A stretch of 64,000 bases of DNA from Planctomycetota bacterium (GTDB lineage: Bacteria > Planctomycetota > UBA8108 > JACQVS01), in the NCBI GenBank assembly GCA_016209605.1, contig JACQVS010000057.1, positions 1 through 64,000 on the forward strand, in the 5' to 3' direction. The notes beneath the pieces were generated by a model. The model was not told the DNA's origin. It saw nothing but the letters and a program-made list of their open reading frames with translations, and did not search any database. This document shows positions 18,501 through 27,562 of this stretch, in pieces; position 1 is the first letter of the stretch; each line of letters opens with the position of its first letter. A program made the translations under genes and the position numbers.

Positions 18501-21000
18501 CGTCAGCAACCTGGAGGGAGGCATTTATCGTGACACGGGCGACGACTACTTTATCTACCGCCGGTCCGGCGGCGGCGTCGAGCCGGACCGGTGGGTGATG
18601 ATCCCCTGGGACTTCGACGACATCTTCGGCGATGTCCAGGAGCGGGTGCCCCGGGTGACGGTGCCTTCCACCCTGCGCCTCGTCCAGAACGCGTCAACAG
18701 GCGGGCCCAGGTACTTCTGCCAGGTGCGCTCGCTGGCGGAGGATGAGTTCTCCCCCCCGGTGACCAACGCGCGCATCAACACCCTCGCCGGCCTCTTCCC
18801 GGAGGACACCCTCAACGCCCAGAAGAACTTCGTCATCAACCGCCAGGCGTACCTCCTGGGGGCGGCGCGGTCCCGTCTCACCGCCGAGTTCCGCGGCGGC
18901 GCGCTTCTTCCCAAGGGCGGCTCGTGGAAGTTCAAGAAGGGCACGGAGGCGCTGCCGGGAGGGGAAAACGGCTGGACCTCCCTGGACTTCGACGACTCCT
19001 CGTGGAACAGCGGGCTGGCCGGCTTCGGCTACGCCGCCGGGGAAAACGCCACCGTGCTCTCCGACATGCAAGGCAGCTACAGCACGGTTTACCTGCGGCG
19101 CCGGTTCACCGTGGCCGATCCGCAGGCCCTCGCCAGCTTGAACCTGCTGGTGGACTACGATGATGGATTCGTCGCTTTCTTGAACGGGGTGGAGGTGGCC
19201 CGGGCCCTTTACAACGGGCCGGCCGATCCGGTCCCTTTCAACGCCCTGGCCAGCGATTTCCGCGATCCGGGCGCGCCGCTCGCCGTCGACCTGCGGCCTT
19301 ACCTTTCCAGCCTGCGCGCCGGCGAAAACATCCTGGCGGTGGTGGGGATCAACTACGTGATCGACAGCCGCGACTTCACCATCAATCCGTGGCTCGATCC
19401 GGGGAGCGGCAACTCCTTCGGCTGCGGCGGGCTGCTCTTCACCACGGCGAGCCTGGGGGAGCTGGGCGGCAGCCTGCCGCTGTGCCAGGCCGCGGCCGTG
19501 GCGGTGAACGGCGACCTGGCCCTCTTCGGGGCGGGCAGCTGGAGCTGTCCCGTGACCTTGAGCGCGCCGGAGTCGCTTTTCCATGTGGAGGCCCTCGGCT
19601 TCGAAGGGGAGATCATCGATCAGCTCGATGTCCGCGTGATCCTGGGAACCGGCGTGCAGGCGGTGTCGCAGAACATCTCCGCCAGCGCCACATGGCCCGG
19701 CGATGGATCCCTTTACGTGGTGCCGGGGAGCATCAGCGTGGCGGCGGGGGCCGTCTTGACCATTGCCGCCGGCGCGACCGTTCTCCTGGGGCCCGGCGTC
19801 ACCTTGCGGGTCGAAGGGCGGCTGGCGGTGGAGGGGACGCCGGAGCGGCCGGTCCGCTTCAGCAGCGCTTCCTGCTCGGGGGAGTGGGGCGGGATCGCCT
19901 TCGTGAACTCCAGCGAGGGCAGCCGCCTCGCCGGCGCCCGCTTCGAGCGTTGCGCCGGGGCCATGAACGGCCAGACGGCGCTGCCGGGGAGCCTGGCGGC
20001 GGTCAACTCCAGCCTGGAGGTGGCGGGCTGCTCTTTCATCGGCCTCTCTCAGCGCGCCCTCTCGATTCAAGGCGGGAGCGCTCTGGTGGAGGACTGCCTC
20101 TTCGAGCGCCTGCCGGGGGCCATTCGCGTGGAGAACGCCAAAGCCACCGTCCGCCGCAACCAGGCGCGCGAGGTCGAGGGGCTGGCGGACGCCATTCAGG
20201 TGATCGGCGGCGCCGCCGGCGATGGAGCCATCGAGGACAACCGCATCGAACGGACCAACCGCCACGGCATCGCGCTTGACGGCTCGGCGTTCCCGGTGGC
20301 CGGCAACTGGGTGAGCGGGGCCCTGGGGCGCGGCCTCTCCCTGTCCGGGGGCGCGGCGCCGCGGCTGGAGCGCAACTTGATTTATTTCTGTGATATCGCC
20401 GTGGGCAGCGACTCCGCCGCCGATCTCGTGCTGGCGCACCACACCCTGGCCTTCAACTCCATCGCGCTGGCGCCGGCGGGGGCCTGGCAGGTGCTGGATT
20501 CGATCATCTGGGAAAACTCCAAGCTCATCTCCGAGAGCGCTCCCGGCGCGGCGAGCTTCGCGTACTCGGACATCGGCCCGGAAAACCTTCCGCCCGGAGC
20601 TGGCAATCTCAGCGGCGACCCGCTCTTCAAGGACCCGCTGCAAGCCGACTTCTCCCTCATGCGCGGCTCGCCGGCGATCGGCCGGGCCCAGGACGGCGGC
20701 GACATGGGGGCCTTCTCCTTTGACCGCAGCGGCTTCCTGCGCGGCGACGCCGACTTGAACGGCGGCGTGGAGATCGCCGATGCCGTTCAAATATTGCTAT
20801 GGCTGTTTCAGGGAGGATCGCTGGGATGCCTGGCGCCGGCGGACGCCAACTCCGACGGCGCCATCGACCTCTCCGATGCGGTGCGCCTCCTGATCCGGCT
20901 CTTCCTGGGCGGCCAGGCGGAGATTGCGCCGCCCTACCCCGAGTGCGGCCCCGACCCGGCTCCCGGCCTCTTCCCACCGTGCGAGACGGGCTGCCCGTAG
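15517..21000 (+). CDS. Giant exported LTD / CotH / beta-helix / dockerin-like protein
   Basis: An 1827-residue, probably surface-associated protein. Order: a short signal peptide; a lamin-tail domain (about 25-150, FQVVLNEIHYHP); a galactose-binding-like beta sandwich (about 190-350); a degenerate and then a second full lamin-tail domain (about 370-650, QIVLNEIHYHPQPESG); a CotH kinase-like domain (about 785-1040, with VRYRGRSSRTYSVKSYK and WVMIPWDFDDIFGD); another sandwich (about 1135-1300); and a right-handed beta helix (about 1400-1650). It ends in a dockerin-like pair (GDADLNGGVEIADAVQIL and DANSDGAIDLSDAVRLL) plus a Cys tail. CotH kinases phosphorylate spore-coat proteins in Bacillus, so it may modify secreted proteins or polymers, though this is inference. 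It stands alone between two hairpins. Confidence 0.85.
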   Translation: MSLSSLWLGALFLCSDPESFQVVLNEIHYHPAGGGDEEEFVELYHAGTRPVDLSGWQFVEGIQFVFPPRTILYPGSALAIAADAAALRPRSSHPEAVIGDYAGRLGNGGDHLRLITADRVTVLEMTFTDDNPWPQEADGLGPSMELRSALDDYDLPGSWTASRRLGGTPGEVNSTALLLRRAYLISRGAVWSYFKGTQEPAAGTAQWTQAAYDDSGWASGASAFGTGGAGPFGTPLDDLPGGYTSIYFRKTFSLPAASLPQDRLRLEITYQDGFVAYVNGLELARRGVGGKAGEAIPYGAAALADFPNAASEVISFAGAGMAGSLAPEGNVLAVQALNGSPGDAQFAFSAELFLIEEEAAVPPPPPVPARLSEVKGGPEGWVELANDSSEPFDLEGLTIEARPGYGRRHRFDAPALIPARGFYVLEGGGFQALGIPPAMDPAAGETLVLHRDGLWLDALEYRLPDAAFSFGRSSRAPSAPSGGEGVCVQPTPGAANQVSRQGQIVLNEIHYHPQPESGRPAPVEFVEIHNTSAEPVDLTGWRFTRGLSFSFAAGTTLAGGGYLVIAPDPAAVQARYGVNGVLGGFAGGLKNSAETIQLADPLGNAADRVRYADDGAWPAEADGQGKTLELRHPALDNRLGLSWAASPGAGTPGSRNGAFQSAPPPALGEAAHEPLLPASPDAVLVTVRASAVPQDPLSMTLRHRREGQGGFASAPMFDDGLHGDGDPADGVFAGIIPPQPDQSVVQFYFEALDGGGRTAALPRNAPQESYLFFVDDSPPPETLPRFRLVMTRADRQNLETRSPSSNVELPATVIYKGRAHYRSGVRYRGRSSRTYSVKSYKVALNDENPLEGVADLALNGRNIYHQRIGMDLFRRAGLPYSRNQLVHLALNGDDLGLRIRMERVDERYLEYHFPGREGGNLYRGDLQATLNYVGNNPDSYRPYYLKENNQDLDDYSDIIQLCNVFTNASGAEFPAAIDPLIDVPEWLRFLALHNVVSNLEGGIYRDTGDDYFIYRRSGGGVEPDRWVMIPWDFDDIFGDVQERVPRVTVPSTLRLVQNASTGGPRYFCQVRSLAEDEFSPPVTNARINTLAGLFPEDTLNAQKNFVINRQAYLLGAARSRLTAEFRGGALLPKGGSWKFKKGTEALPGGENGWTSLDFDDSSWNSGLAGFGYAAGENATVLSDMQGSYSTVYLRRRFTVADPQALASLNLLVDYDDGFVAFLNGVEVARALYNGPADPVPFNALASDFRDPGAPLAVDLRPYLSSLRAGENILAVVGINYVIDSRDFTINPWLDPGSGNSFGCGGLLFTTASLGELGGSLPLCQAAAVAVNGDLALFGAGSWSCPVTLSAPESLFHVEALGFEGEIIDQLDVRVILGTGVQAVSQNISASATWPGDGSLYVVPGSISVAAGAVLTIAAGATVLLGPGVTLRVEGRLAVEGTPERPVRFSSASCSGEWGGIAFVNSSEGSRLAGARFERCAGAMNGQTALPGSLAAVNSSLEVAGCSFIGLSQRALSIQGGSALVEDCLFERLPGAIRVENAKATVRRNQAREVEGLADAIQVIGGAAGDGAIEDNRIERTNRHGIALDGSAFPVAGNWVSGALGRGLSLSGGAAPRLERNLIYFCDIAVGSDSAADLVLAHHTLAFNSIALAPAGAWQVLDSIIWENSKLISESAPGAASFAYSDIGPENLPPGAGNLSGDPLFKDPLQADFSLMRGSPAIGRAQDGGDMGAFSFDRSGFLRGDADLNGGVEIADAVQILLWLFQGGSLGCLAPADANSDGAIDLSDAVRLLIRLFLGGQAEIAPPYPECGPDPAPGLFPPCETGCP

Positions 21001-21051
21001 ACAACGGCGAAGTTTCGCTGGAGCGAGGCACAGTTAAATTGAAATCCAGGG

Positions 21052-21076
21052 GAAAAGAATTGAAAAAATTCTTTTC
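21052..21076. terminator. Bidirectional hairpin between convergent genes
   Basis: GAAAAGAATT at 21052-21061 and its complement at 21067-21076 flank a five-base loop, between the stops of the giant plus-strand gene and the minus-strand lipoprotein gene. The stem is AT-rich, so its strength is uncertain, but its position between convergent stops supports a shared terminator. Confidence 0.5.
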
Positions 21077-21084
21077 TGATCCTC

Positions 21085-21552
21085 TCAGGAAGATCCCTGA
21101 GCCGCCGGCTTCACCTCGGGCTGGGCGGTCTCGGGCTCTCCCACCGACCACTCCGAGAGGACGCGGCCGCGCTGGTCCTTGAGGAGAATGTGGGACCTGG
21201 AAATGCCGCCTTTCGCGTCCGGCTTGTTCAAGGGGATGCGATCGTTGTCGAAGGGCCGGATTTCACCTTTGGGGCGGAAGGGATAATCGCGGTCCAGGAC
21301 CTGGTCTTCGTGGTCAAACGTGGTCATTTCAAAATAAATCTTGCTGAGATCGAGGGCCTCCGTGGAGCGGTTCTCCAGGAGCACCGTGACCGAGTAGCAA
21401 CCGGAGTCCCAGCGGCTGCTTCCGCCGACGATGCGACAGTCGAGGAGGCGGAAGCTCTGGCAGCCGGAGCCGGCCAGCGCTGCCGGAAGGGCGAGGGCCA
21501 GGAAAGGCGCCGAGCGAAGGAGGGCGGAATGAAAATGGAATGATTGGCTCAT
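21085..21552 (-). CDS. Small lipoprotein with one beta-sandwich domain
   Basis: A 155-residue lipoprotein: hydrophobic signal then a lipobox (ALAGSGC, Cys about residue 31). The mature part (about 40-145) is beta-rich (CYSVTVLLENRSTEALDLSK) and resembles the DUF1425/YcfL type of small envelope lipoprotein, or an immunoglobulin-like domain. The C-terminal tail is Pro/Ala-rich. An AAAGGAGC lies 4 bases before the start. It is the last of three minus-strand envelope genes. No function can be assigned. Confidence 0.6.
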   Translation of the reverse strand: MSQSFHFHSALLRSAPFLALALPAALAGSGCQSFRLLDCRIVGGSSRWDSGCYSVTVLLENRSTEALDLSKIYFEMTTFDHEDQVLDRDYPFRPKGEIRPFDNDRIPLNKPDAKGGISRSHILLKDQRGRVLSEWSVGEPETAQPEVKPAAQGSS

Positions 21553-21608
21553 GAATGCTCCTTTAAGTTCAGATCCATGGGGACCATCTTTTATTAAGGC
21601 GCCGGGGC

Positions 21609-21644
21609 CGGATAAGCAAATTTAATTCATGAATTACTTATCGG
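21609..21644 (-). promoter_or_regulatory. Hairpin with 14-base palindromic tip
   Basis: TAATTCATGAATTA at 21623-21636 is a perfect palindrome, extended by GATAAG (21611-21616) pairing with CTTATC (21637-21642). It lies after the stop of the minus-strand TPR gene and before the lipoprotein gene, where it could attenuate or protect the transcript. Confidence 0.35.
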
Positions 21645-21661
21645 ACGGTCCGGGAAGGAAC

Positions 21662-23056
21662 TTAATCCCGGCCCAAGATGGCGACGGCAACGTGGGCGGC
21701 GGGCGAGGAGTGCGCCATCTGGATCTCGAAACGGTCGCCGCCCCCGGGGAGGAGGAAAGGAATCGAGGCGACTTTGGCATCGAGCGGCTGGTAATGCTTG
21801 TCGAAGAGCATGGCGGCGACTTCGACGGGGCCGACGGGCTGGCTGGAATAGCCGGATCTGTAGATCACGTTGCCGGTGATTTTCCAGACCTTTTCCGGTC
21901 TGGACGAGTCCAGGAACAACGACCAGTTGCCGGTGAAGCAGGATTCGTTCATCGTCTGGTTGCGGATGGGATTGGGCTGCGAGTTGACAAACAACGGGAA
22001 CTTGCCGGACGAGGCGACGATCTTCAAGGTGTTTTCGAAATCGATCCCGATGGCGACCTGGCTGCCTGGAACCCATTGGCCATCTGCCTTCTTATAGCCC
22101 TGCATCCGTTCCCGCAAAGCCTGGATCTTTCCGAAGGCCTTCTGGTTGCCGGGGCTCAATCGAAGCGCATCGTCGTAGGCGCTCAGCGCTTCGTCGAAGG
22201 CCTTGGCCTTTTCCTGCTTCTCGCCGAGAGCCAGCGCCTTGTAAAAGTCGATGGTTTCTTGAGGCCGTTTCTCCTTTTGCGCCCGCTCGGGGAAATGGGA
22301 GTCCAGCAGCCGGAAAAGAGTCTGGCTGCGCTCGAATTCCTTGTTCCCCAGGGCCTTCCACGCCCGCTCCTTCATCCTGTCATAGATCGAATCCAGGAGC
22401 TGGGAAATTTCCGGGGTTCCCGGCTTCAGGCGATCCGCATCCTGGCACGCCGCCAGGGCTTCCGTCCAGGATTCGAGGTCCCGATAGCTCTGCCCCAGGC
22501 GCAGGAGGGTCTTGACCTGGATTTCCTGGGATTGCTTCTGATGCCCGGGGGCACTCAGGGGAAGGCGTCCCAGGGCTTCGAGGGCCGAGCGGCACTTGGC
22601 CAGATCGCCGGCGGCGAGGTGGCGGTCCAGTCCCGCTTTCCACTCTTCCAGGCCGAGGGACACCTCCTGGTCGTGAACGGCAAGTTTTTTTCCGCAGTCG
22701 ACGGCAATGGTGAAGGACCGCTCGGCGACGAACCAGTTCTGGTCCTTGACCGCCTGCTTGAAAACGGGAAGCTCGGTGAAGAACCGGGCTTCTCCGGTCA
22801 ATGCCTCCGCGACCCGCTGGCGGAAGAAGAGCGAGTGAATGCCGCTGAGGAGCGCGAGCGCCTGAGGATAGTCTTCGTGCCGGGACAGGCGGATGGCCTG
22901 CTGGAGGCGGACCTGCTGAAGGATCTCGCGGCAGCCCAGATAGAGCATTATGGATGAAATCACGCCGATCCAGACCCACCGGTTGCGCACCCACCGCTTG
23001 GCCTTCTGGAGGGGGCTTTCGAAGAGTAGCGGTCCGGTTCTAGGACCTGCGCTCAT
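21662..23056 (-). CDS. Membrane-anchored TPR-type protein
   Basis: A 464-residue protein with a cytoplasmic basic N-terminus (about 1-27), one membrane segment (about 28-43, WIGVISSIMLYLG) and a large periplasmic helical part. Helix pairs of tetratricopeptide type are clearest at about 180-330 (SYRDLESWTEALAACQDADR, AFDEALSAYDDALRLSPGNQ). The last 110 residues are a beta-rich domain without a recognised name. The ATG at 23056 is chosen because AGGGGAGGA precedes it well spaced; the first in-frame ATG at 23101 has no such site. It overlaps the end of the gene at 23040-24107 by 17 bases, so the two are likely translated together. A scaffold role is inference. Confidence 0.65.
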   Translation of the reverse strand: MSAGPRTGPLLFESPLQKAKRWVRNRWVWIGVISSIMLYLGCREILQQVRLQQAIRLSRHEDYPQALALLSGIHSLFFRQRVAEALTGEARFFTELPVFKQAVKDQNWFVAERSFTIAVDCGKKLAVHDQEVSLGLEEWKAGLDRHLAAGDLAKCRSALEALGRLPLSAPGHQKQSQEIQVKTLLRLGQSYRDLESWTEALAACQDADRLKPGTPEISQLLDSIYDRMKERAWKALGNKEFERSQTLFRLLDSHFPERAQKEKRPQETIDFYKALALGEKQEKAKAFDEALSAYDDALRLSPGNQKAFGKIQALRERMQGYKKADGQWVPGSQVAIGIDFENTLKIVASSGKFPLFVNSQPNPIRNQTMNESCFTGNWSLFLDSSRPEKVWKITGNVIYRSGYSSQPVGPVEVAAMLFDKHYQPLDAKVASIPFLLPGGGDRFEIQMAHSSPAAHVAVAILGRD

Positions 23057-24107
23057 GGATTTCCTCCCCTTGTACTCCATAGTAACTGATGAAATTTCCA
23101 TTCCGGTCGATCCAGAAGAAATCCTGGATTTCCCCCAGGAAAAAGGAGGTGGACTGCATCTCCTGCCTGCCGATCTTCAGCACCATGCGGAAGAGCTGGG
23201 GAGGAGTTTTTTTCTCGGCCCCCGGCGCCTCCGCGGCGCCGGCGCCGAGGGAGGAGAGCTTCCTCTTGAGGCTCTTATGGAAGGCCGGTATCGAGACCAC
23301 CAGGCGGCCCTCCATGAAATTGGGGACGAGGTAGCCGCCCTTGGGGTCGAAGCCGTCCAGGAGCGTCAATCCCGGAAGCTGGTAAATCCCGCCATGGGAA
23401 CGCATCTCCGTCATCACCAGGCGGCCATCATAATCGCCGGGCGCGGCGGCCAGCTTATCCAGCGGCTGGAAGCCCGCGTATTGGCCGCTGGCTTCACGGC
23501 CGGAAATCCAGGTCAGTTTGGCAGCGCCGCCGCGCAACGGCACCAGGCCCGACCTGATTTTTTCCAGGTACTCCTTCTGCTGAAGGGGCAAAAAAGCCGC
23601 TTGCAGCCGTTCGATCTCTTTCTCGAGGCTCGCCCGCAATTCACCCTTGACTTGAGCATCGGAGAATTGAATGAGCAGGTCGCTCAACCACTGGCGGAAC
23701 TGACTTTCCGCCTCTTCCTTGGCCGCCAGCGCCCGGGCGTAATCCGGGGCTTTCCTGATCCGCTCTTCGCCGCTGCCGACTAGTTTTTCCACTTCCTGCC
23801 GCGCCGCTGCACGGCCTGTTTTGATGCACTCCTTGCCGCGGTCAAAGAACAGCGCGCGGCGGTCCGGGGAAAGCTCTCCGGCCTTTTGCAGGCACCATTC
23901 TCCGATTCGCAACCACTCGCTGGCGGCGGCGGGTCTCGGGCTGGCCATTTGCTCATAGAGCTCCTCCGCTTGCTGATCCTTCATGGGGTCATCAGCAGGC
24001 GCCGGAGGGGAGGAGTTTTCATCTCCTTGCAGCTTGAAGATGGGCTCGGCGAGGAGGCTGAGAACCAGGCCAACCAGAATGAAGGCGGCGAGATGGGATC
24101 GTGACAT
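23040..24107 (-). CDS. Exported coiled-coil protein of unknown function
   Basis: A 355-residue protein. The N-terminal signal or anchor (SHLAAFILVGLVLSLLAEP) is followed by a low-complexity spacer and a long helical, charged segment (about 40-190, including EVEKLVGSGEERIRKAPDY and LRASLEKEIERLQAAFLPLQ), then a beta-rich C-terminal domain (about 200-350). No known family was recognised. The ATG at 24107 is preferred, as AAGGA lies 8 bases before it; in-frame ATGs at 24143 and 24128 lack this. It precedes and overlaps the TPR gene, and its C-terminal region superficially resembles the C-terminal domain of that neighbour, which hints that they work together. Confidence 0.55.
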   Translation of the reverse strand: MSRSHLAAFILVGLVLSLLAEPIFKLQGDENSSPPAPADDPMKDQQAEELYEQMASPRPAAASEWLRIGEWCLQKAGELSPDRRALFFDRGKECIKTGRAAARQEVEKLVGSGEERIRKAPDYARALAAKEEAESQFRQWLSDLLIQFSDAQVKGELRASLEKEIERLQAAFLPLQQKEYLEKIRSGLVPLRGGAAKLTWISGREASGQYAGFQPLDKLAAAPGDYDGRLVMTEMRSHGGIYQLPGLTLLDGFDPKGGYLVPNFMEGRLVVSIPAFHKSLKRKLSSLGAGAAEAPGAEKKTPPQLFRMVLKIGRQEMQSTSFFLGEIQDFFWIDRNGNFISYYGVQGEEIHERRS

Positions 24108-24271
24108 TAGAGAAGTCCTTCGATTCATTGAATCTCCGACCATGAAAAGACTACCATCGCTTATCGCCGCCGGTCGAGCGGCTCCTCGATTATCGGTTCT
24201 TGGAGAATGGCGAAGTTTTGGTAAAATGCGTGCTCGTCTCAGCCACGGAATTCAATGAAAGGAGCCCCGTC

Positions 24272-25921
24272 ATGGCGATTTACCTTGGCCTCGACTCAAG
24301 CACGCAAAGTCTGTCTGCAGTGGTCATCGAAGTATCGCCGGCCTCGGAAAAGGAAGCGGCCAACCGCCGCGTCCTCTTCGATCTCAGCCTGCAGTTGGAC
24401 GCCGAGCTTCCCCAGTACGGGACCAGGAACGGCGTGCTCCCGAGCAGCGACAGCCAGGTGGCCCATTCCTCGCCGATGCTGTGGGCGGAGGCGCTGGACC
24501 TGCTCCTCGGCCGCCTCCGCAAGGAAGGGCTGGACCTCTCGCAGGTGAGGGCCATTGCCGGATCCGGGCAGCAGCACGGCAGCGTGTACCTGGCGCCCAA
24601 GTTCCAGGAGACCATGGCCCGATTGAACAGCTCCCTGCCGCTCGCCGAGCAGATCGGCGGCCTCTTCACCCGCCCTACTTCGCCCATCTGGATGGACTCG
24701 AGCACCCACGAGGAGTGCGAGGAGCTGAACAGGTCCCTGGGCGGCCCAGCGGAGATCCTCGAGCTGACCGGTTCCCGCGCCTTTGAGCGGTTCACCGGCC
24801 CGCAGATCCGCAAATTTTACCGGGAGGATCCGCAAGCCTACTCGCGCACGGAGAAAATCCACCTGGTGAGCTCCTTCATGGCTTCCCTGCTGGCCGGAAG
24901 GCACGCTCCGGTGGATCCCGGCGATGGCGCGGGGATGAACTTGATGGACATCCGCAACAAGGAATGGGCGCTCCTCGCGCTCGCGGCCACCGCTCCAGGC
25001 TTGAAGGCCAAGCTCCCCGCCATCGCCGCCTCCTGGACGGTGGTGGGGCGGATCGCTCCTTATTTCGCCGCCCGGCACGGTTTTTCTCCGGAGGCCAAGG
25101 TGGTGGCGTGGTCGGGGGACAATCCCTGCAGCCTGGTCGGCGTCGGCCTCGTCAAGGCGGGCCAGATCGCCATTTCGCTGGGGACCAGCGACACCCTCTT
25201 CGGCTTCATGCCGGAGCTGCGGGTCGATCCTGCCGGAGAAGGGCATGTCTTCGGCGCCCCCACGGGGCATTACATGAGCTTGATTTGCTTCAAGAACGGC
25301 TCCCTGGCGCGGGAAAAGGTCCGCGACCGCCTCGGTCTCGATTGGCCGGGGTTCAACCGGGCCATCGAGTCGACGCCGCCGGGAAATGACGGCCGGGTGA
25401 TGCTCCCCTGGTTCGATCCGGAGATCACCCCTGCCGTGCTGGCGCCGGGAGTGAAGTTTTACGGCCTGGACTGGAGCGCCGGCCCGGCGCTGGCTCGAGC
25501 CGTGTTGGAGGCGCAGATGGCGGCCATGGCCCTCCACAGCCGCTGGATGGGCGTGGCTCCGAGGAGCATTTACGCCACCGGCGGAGCCTCGGCCAACCGC
25601 GTGATCTTGCAAATCATGGCCGATGTCCACGGGGCGGAGGTTTACCCCTTCAAGGTCGGAAAATCGGCCGCCCTGGGAGCCGCCCTGCGGGCCTGGCATG
25701 CCGATCTCAAGGATCAGGGGCGGGATCCTTCCTGGGAGGACATCGTGCGCGGCTTCGCGGAGCCGGACCGCGGCGGCGCCGTGCGTTGCCAGCCTCAGCT
25801 CCACGAGATGTACCGCCGCTTCATCGAACTCTACCAGGCCTGCGAAGACCACGCCCTGCGGGGCGGGCCTGAGCCCGGCCCAAAGCAGGCGGCCTTCCGG
25901 GCGCAGGTGCGGCGGGCGTGA
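24272..25921 (+). CDS. xylB: FGGY-family carbohydrate kinase, xylulokinase-like
   Basis: A 549-residue sugar kinase of the FGGY family, probably phosphorylating D-xylulose to xylulose 5-phosphate. The N-terminal domain starts with YLGLDSSTQSLSAVVIE (phosphate-1 loop) and includes the substrate-binding GSGQQHGSVY. The C-terminal ATP domain has GQIAISLGTSDTLFGF and the adenosine motif YATGGASANRVI. Its length and the DSSTQSL start are closer to the longer eukaryote-like xylulokinases than to E. coli XylB (484 residues). A GGAG precedes the ATG at 24272; the upstream in-frame start at 24200 lacks one. No xylose isomerase or transporter is adjacent, so the pathway context is open. Its isolated placement beside a porin may be chance. 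Confidence 0.8.
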   Translation: MAIYLGLDSSTQSLSAVVIEVSPASEKEAANRRVLFDLSLQLDAELPQYGTRNGVLPSSDSQVAHSSPMLWAEALDLLLGRLRKEGLDLSQVRAIAGSGQQHGSVYLAPKFQETMARLNSSLPLAEQIGGLFTRPTSPIWMDSSTHEECEELNRSLGGPAEILELTGSRAFERFTGPQIRKFYREDPQAYSRTEKIHLVSSFMASLLAGRHAPVDPGDGAGMNLMDIRNKEWALLALAATAPGLKAKLPAIAASWTVVGRIAPYFAARHGFSPEAKVVAWSGDNPCSLVGVGLVKAGQIAISLGTSDTLFGFMPELRVDPAGEGHVFGAPTGHYMSLICFKNGSLAREKVRDRLGLDWPGFNRAIESTPPGNDGRVMLPWFDPEITPAVLAPGVKFYGLDWSAGPALARAVLEAQMAAMALHSRWMGVAPRSIYATGGASANRVILQIMADVHGAEVYPFKVGKSAALGAALRAWHADLKDQGRDPSWEDIVRGFAEPDRGGAVRCQPQLHEMYRRFIELYQACEDHALRGGPEPGPKQAAFRAQVRRA

Positions 25922-26024
25922 TTACCGGAATATGCCACATTATCGGTATCTGCCATCGCCGGGATAATCCGTTGCAGGGTCAGTTAATTTTTGTTAAAAG
26001 TCGGTATGGGGAAGGGGAGAAATT

Positions 26025-27503
26025 TTGGCTAAAGCAAGGAGGAATTTGATCCGATCGAAGCGCGGCCTGAAGCATTTTTTGTTGTATGTCACGGCGGTGC
26101 TGGTTGCGAGCGGAACGTTCGCCGCCGCCCAGGAAAAAAAGGCTCCCGTGTCAAGCGCCACCAGACCGGCGGCGGAGGCAAAAGCCCCGGCGGAGGTGAA
26201 GAAGGGGGCGCCGCCGGCGGAGCCCAAGCCGGTGGTCGGCGTCGAGAAGAACCGTCCTTTCATCCAAACGCCGGATGGCAAGTTCCGCGTCGAGTTCGGC
26301 ACCACCCTGCAGCCCCGCTACACCTTCCAGGGAAGGGATGTCAACCGCGGCAACCGCGCCAGCGGCCACGACAAGAGCTTCGGCGAGCTGGAGCGGGCGC
26401 GGCTCAACATGACCGGCCACTTCTTCGATCCCCGCATCGCCTTCCGGGTGGAGTTCGACGGCCACAGCGACGGCGGCAGCGGCTCGAGCAGCTCGGCGGA
26501 GCTGGTGGAGGCCTACCTCCAGTACAAGTGGCACAACAAGGACGGCACTTACCGCAGCGCCGTCGGTGCCGGGCAGTGGAAGCCGTACTTCGGCCGCCAG
26601 GAAAAGACCTCGAGCACCAGGCAGCTCCTGGTGGACCGCTCCCTGGCCAACGAGTACTTCAACATCGACCGCAACGTCGGCATCTGGGTCGAGGGGCGCA
26701 AGGACCTTGCCAAGGAGGGCTTCTTCAACGGCATCGGCTACGAGGTCTCCCTCACCAACGGCTTTGACAGCATCAACGTCCGCCCGACGAGCAACGAGAT
26801 CGACCAGGTTCCCGCCTTCGTCGCCCATATCGACCTCGATGTCATGGGCAACCTCGGCCAGGATGCCCTGAGTTCCGGCGACCTCAATCGCTCCAGGAAT
26901 CCCAGCTTGACGGTGGGCAGCTCCTTCGCCACCGATCAAAACAACGACTCCTCCGGCGCCGCGGCCAACACCGAGTGGAAAGTGTACCAGATCGCCGAGG
27001 ACTTCGTCTTCAAGTACCAGGGATTCAGCGTGAACGGCGAGTACTTCGGGCGCTGGCTGGACTTCAAGGGGAGCGACATCGCGGGAGGCGAAGGAAAAGG
27101 ATTCGGCTCCGCCATCTTCACTTACGGCGGCTATCTGGAGGCCGGCTACATGATCGGCGACATTCTTAATTACCTCTGGGGAGTGGAGGCCTTGAAGGAG
27201 CTGCAGGTCGCCGGGAGGGCTTCGGCGATCTGGAACGAAGAAGGCCCCTCGAACGGCAACTCGGTGGAGGCCGGCGGCGGCCTCAACTACTTCATTTACC
27301 GCCACAACCTCAAGCTGAGCATGGATGTCCTTTACCTCGACATCTCGCCGGACTCGCCTCCCCAGACCGAGGAGCTGCCGGGCTTGACCGATGCCAACTC
27401 CACGCAGGGAGGCTTCCAGTTCAAATCCTTTTCCTCCAGCTCCGCCAACCTGGAGGAGTTCCAGGGGGTGATGGCCCGTTTCCAGGCGCAGGTGGCTTTC
27501 TGA
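26025..27503 (+). CDS. Phosphate-selective porin O/P-family outer-membrane porin
   Basis: A 492-residue porin. The signal peptide (basic start, then HFLLYVTAVLVASGTFAAA) is followed by an Ala/Pro/Lys-rich linker (about 40-75) and then the OprP/OprO-like barrel. Typical motifs are KFRVEFGTTLQPRYTFQG at the first strand, ERARLNMTGHFFDPRIAFRV, and GQWKPYFGRQEKTSS near the constriction. The chain ends in Phe, as barrel proteins do. The start is a TTG at 26025, with GGGGAG 5 bases upstream; the one ATG nearby is out of frame. The solute is likely an anion such as phosphate, but specificity is not proven. A hairpin with a T-tract follows the gene. Confidence 0.85.
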   Translation: MAKARRNLIRSKRGLKHFLLYVTAVLVASGTFAAAQEKKAPVSSATRPAAEAKAPAEVKKGAPPAEPKPVVGVEKNRPFIQTPDGKFRVEFGTTLQPRYTFQGRDVNRGNRASGHDKSFGELERARLNMTGHFFDPRIAFRVEFDGHSDGGSGSSSSAELVEAYLQYKWHNKDGTYRSAVGAGQWKPYFGRQEKTSSTRQLLVDRSLANEYFNIDRNVGIWVEGRKDLAKEGFFNGIGYEVSLTNGFDSINVRPTSNEIDQVPAFVAHIDLDVMGNLGQDALSSGDLNRSRNPSLTVGSSFATDQNNDSSGAAANTEWKVYQIAEDFVFKYQGFSVNGEYFGRWLDFKGSDIAGGEGKGFGSAIFTYGGYLEAGYMIGDILNYLWGVEALKELQVAGRASAIWNEEGPSNGNSVEAGGGLNYFIYRHNLKLSMDVLYLDISPDSPPQTEELPGLTDANSTQGGFQFKSFSSSSANLEEFQGVMARFQAQVAF

Positions 27504-27562
27504 GCCGGCCTGGCATCAAGCCGGCCTGAAGGCGGAGAAATTCGGAAAAAATGGCTCGTCCT

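Noticed and set aside
15553-20790. Very long minus-strand open frames opposite the giant LTD/CotH gene
   Set aside because: They are shadows of the high-GC plus-strand codons: low-complexity Gly/Arg/Ala/Val composition and no recognisable domain, while the plus strand encodes clear domains.
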